From: Zoogloea sp.
GTDB taxonomy: Bacteria > Pseudomonadota > Gammaproteobacteria > Burkholderiales > Rhodocyclaceae
Length of the DNA stretch: 7,923 bases
NCBI GenBank assembly: GCA_016790385.1
Contig: JAEUNV010000297.1
Location: 1-7,923, forward strand
Reading direction: 5' to 3'
A program made the translations under genes and the position numbers. Positions 6,619 to 7,923 of this stretch are shown here, one piece after another (the first letter of the stretch is position 1; every line of letters begins with the position of its first letter). The notes under the pieces are model-generated. The model was not told the origin of the DNA. It did not search any database and saw only the letters and a list, made by a program, of their open reading frames with translations.

Positions 6619-7923
6619 TCAGGGGCGCGCAGCGGAGGCTGCGCGCAGTGCGTCAATCATGAGCTGCTGTTCCTTCATGGCTTCGACCAGCAGGGCGATC
6701 ACGGCCGTGGGGTTGATGCCCTTCCAGCCATCGGGGCCGTCGGTGACGGCTTCGGGCAGGACGGCTTCGACTTCCTGGGCGATCAGGCCGATGGCCTGTC
6801 CGCCGCTACGCCAATCGAAGCGGACCCCACGCAGCAGGCGCAGGGCGGCGGTCGCATTTTCGAGGCCGTGGATGTTCTTCTTCAGGCGCAGATCCGAGCC
6901 GGAAAAGGAGCCTTTGGTGCACCACATCACGTCTGCCGCGAATCCGCCGAAGTAGCCGGTGTTCTCCACGTTGAACAGGCGCAGCCAGCCGTCGTTGCCG
7001 TGGGCATCGCCGATGGCCGACATGCGCCACTTGTTGCCCAGGCGCAGCACGTCGGTCTTCAGCACGCCATCCTTCACGTTGAGCTGGAAGCGCACGTCGC
7101 CGGTCTCGGTGTCCATCACGTTGAGGGCGCGGGTGACGCCCAAGTAAGCTTGGTCGCCCTTGATCCACAAAGCGCCAGTGCTGACCTTTGGCGTGTCCGA
7201 GTCGCGGGTCAGCAACACACAGCCATTCACCTCCAGTCGATCCCATACCGACACCCGGCGGCCAAGGCCCGCGCTGCTGTTGCCAAGAATCATCAGGGTC
7301 TTGTAGTAGCTGGTGTCGTTGCTTATCTCTGCACTGGTTTTGTCGGCGTGGCCGGTGTAGGCCGATGACAGGCGAAGCGAGTTGTGTGCGGAGAAGAAAT
7401 CCGCTACCGGCACCGCGGAGATCGTCGCACCCTTTTCGGTGGCGAGGCGCAGGCGCATTTCGCTGTCCACGACGAAGCTCAGCGGGTGCGTGCTGCGGGT
7501 GCCCACCACCATGCCGGGCTCGGCGCCGTGGATGCCCGTGGTGTGGCTCATCACCCGCCCATCGACCGCCCCGGCACGGACGGACAGTTTGGCGTGGGCG
7601 TCACCGAGGATGTCCACCACCCGGTGCCAGCCTTCGCTGTTCTCGGGTTGGTCGGTGCCCACGCCCAGATCGCCGCTGGTGGTGAGGCTGGCGCCACTGA
7701 AGCGGGCCAGTGCGGCCTGGATGTCGGCGAGCTGGGTGGTGCCGGTGACCTTGAGGGGGCCGTCGATGGAGAGGCTCTTGACGGCGAGGGCACTGTCCGG
7801 GTCCACCTTGCTGCCGTCGATGGCCCGGTCGGCGATGCCGGCGCGGGGGATCCGCAGGCCGTTGCCGTCCGTGTGGTCGTGCCCGCGGAGCTCGCTGCGT
7901 GCGAGCACCTGCATCTGGTTCCA
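6619..7923 (-). CDS. tail-fibre-like protein with C-terminal S74 intramolecular chaperone (5' end outside the window)
   Basis: The frame is open to the right edge and begins with WNQ before the first visible Met (7914). The paralogous gene has the matching WNEAQ at residues 22-26, so about 21 residues are missing and the Met at 7914 is internal. Visible parts, numbered from that Met: GHDHTDG (11-17), AIDGSKVDPDS (31-41), GDLGVGTDQP (81-90), a long beta-rich shaft, an MILG module (208-211), a WRMSAIGDAHGNDGWLRLF stretch, and from 340 SDLRLKKNI, then FDWRSGGQAIGLIAQEVEAVLPEAV. The latter is the peptidase S74 domain of phage endosialidases and fibres, which trimerises the fibre and then cuts itself off. 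Ser340 and Lys345 have the spacing of the catalytic pair Ser911/Lys916 in endosialidase NF, so a roughly 92-residue tail is probably released. The receptor or substrate is unknown; no enzymatic domain is recognisable in the shaft. Confidence 0.88.
   Translation of the reverse strand, partial: WNQMQVLARSELRGHDHTDGNGLRIPRAGIADRAIDGSKVDPDSALAVKSLSIDGPLKVTGTTQLADIQAALARFSGASLTTSGDLGVGTDQPENSEGWHRVVDILGDAHAKLSVRAGAVDGRVMSHTTGIHGAEPGMVVGTRSTHPLSFVVDSEMRLRLATEKGATISAVPVADFFSAHNSLRLSSAYTGHADKTSAEISNDTSYYKTLMILGNSSAGLGRRVSVWDRLEVNGCVLLTRDSDTPKVSTGALWIKGDQAYLGVTRALNVMDTETGDVRFQLNVKDGVLKTDVLRLGNKWRMSAIGDAHGNDGWLRLFNVENTGYFGGFAADVMWCTKGSFSGSDLRLKKNIHGLENATAALRLLRGVRFDWRSGGQAIGLIAQEVEAVLPEAVTDGPDGWKGINPTAVIALLVEAMKEQQLMIDALRAASAARP

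Noticed and set aside
4288..7368. A 1026-codon open frame on the + strand across the fibre genes
   Set aside because: It lies exactly antisense to three - strand genes that have recognisable domains and ribosome sites. Its translation is low-complexity Ala/Gly/Val-rich with no motif, and GC-rich DNA commonly leaves such long empty antisense frames.
6619..7914. Taking the Met at 7914 as the true start of the S74 fibre gene
   Set aside because: The frame stays open to the edge and the preceding WNQ matches the WNEAQ of the paralog, where this motif sits at residues 22-26. The real start is outside the window.
1..7923. CRISPR array, tRNA, rRNA, insertion sequence or attachment site
   Set aside because: I saw no regularly spaced repeats, no tRNA-like cloverleaf, no transposase frame and no direct repeat pair flanking the tail-like block. 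The right edge of that block is not in view, so an attachment site there cannot be excluded.

Overview
The window reads as a GC-rich bacterial chromosome segment, most likely from a Gram-negative proteobacterium. The codon use, the rml gene order and the close match of RmlA to enterobacterial RmlA fit a beta- or gammaproteobacterium; a Rhodocyclales-type betaproteobacterium is my guess only. The window divides into two convergent blocks that meet at a strong hairpin near position 2815.

Left block (1-2761, + strand): nucleotide-sugar genes for surface polysaccharide. It opens with the last 37 codons of rmlD, followed without a gap by rmlA and then, with a 1-base overlap, rmlC. Together they are the end of a dTDP-L-rhamnose operon whose rmlB, if present, lies to the left. 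After a 98-base gap with a plausible sigma-70 promoter comes a wecB-type UDP-N-acetylglucosamine 2-epimerase, which makes UDP-ManNAc. All four genes supply activated sugars for O-antigen, capsule or exopolysaccharide.

Junction (2762-2855): two stem-loops, one of them a perfect 19-bp inverted repeat with a 5-base loop. They probably terminate transcription from one or both sides.

Right block (2856-7923, - strand): five tightly packed genes that look like the distal end of a phage-tail-like module. In transcription order they are: a fibre-like protein with a C-terminal S74 intramolecular chaperone (5' end outside the window); a second, paralogous fibre-like protein with a different C-terminal domain; a 71-residue coiled-coil protein; a two-domain 436-residue protein with a jelly-roll-like C-terminus; and a 258-residue unknown with weak tail-protein character. 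Gaps of 3-30 bases and good Shine-Dalgarno sites suggest one transcript, with its promoter beyond the right edge. No capsid, integrase, lysis, sheath, tube or toxin gene is visible. The block could therefore belong to a prophage, a tailocin or an extracellular contractile injection system, and the window alone cannot decide. A fibre cassette beside a sugar-nucleotide cluster is the most notable feature here.
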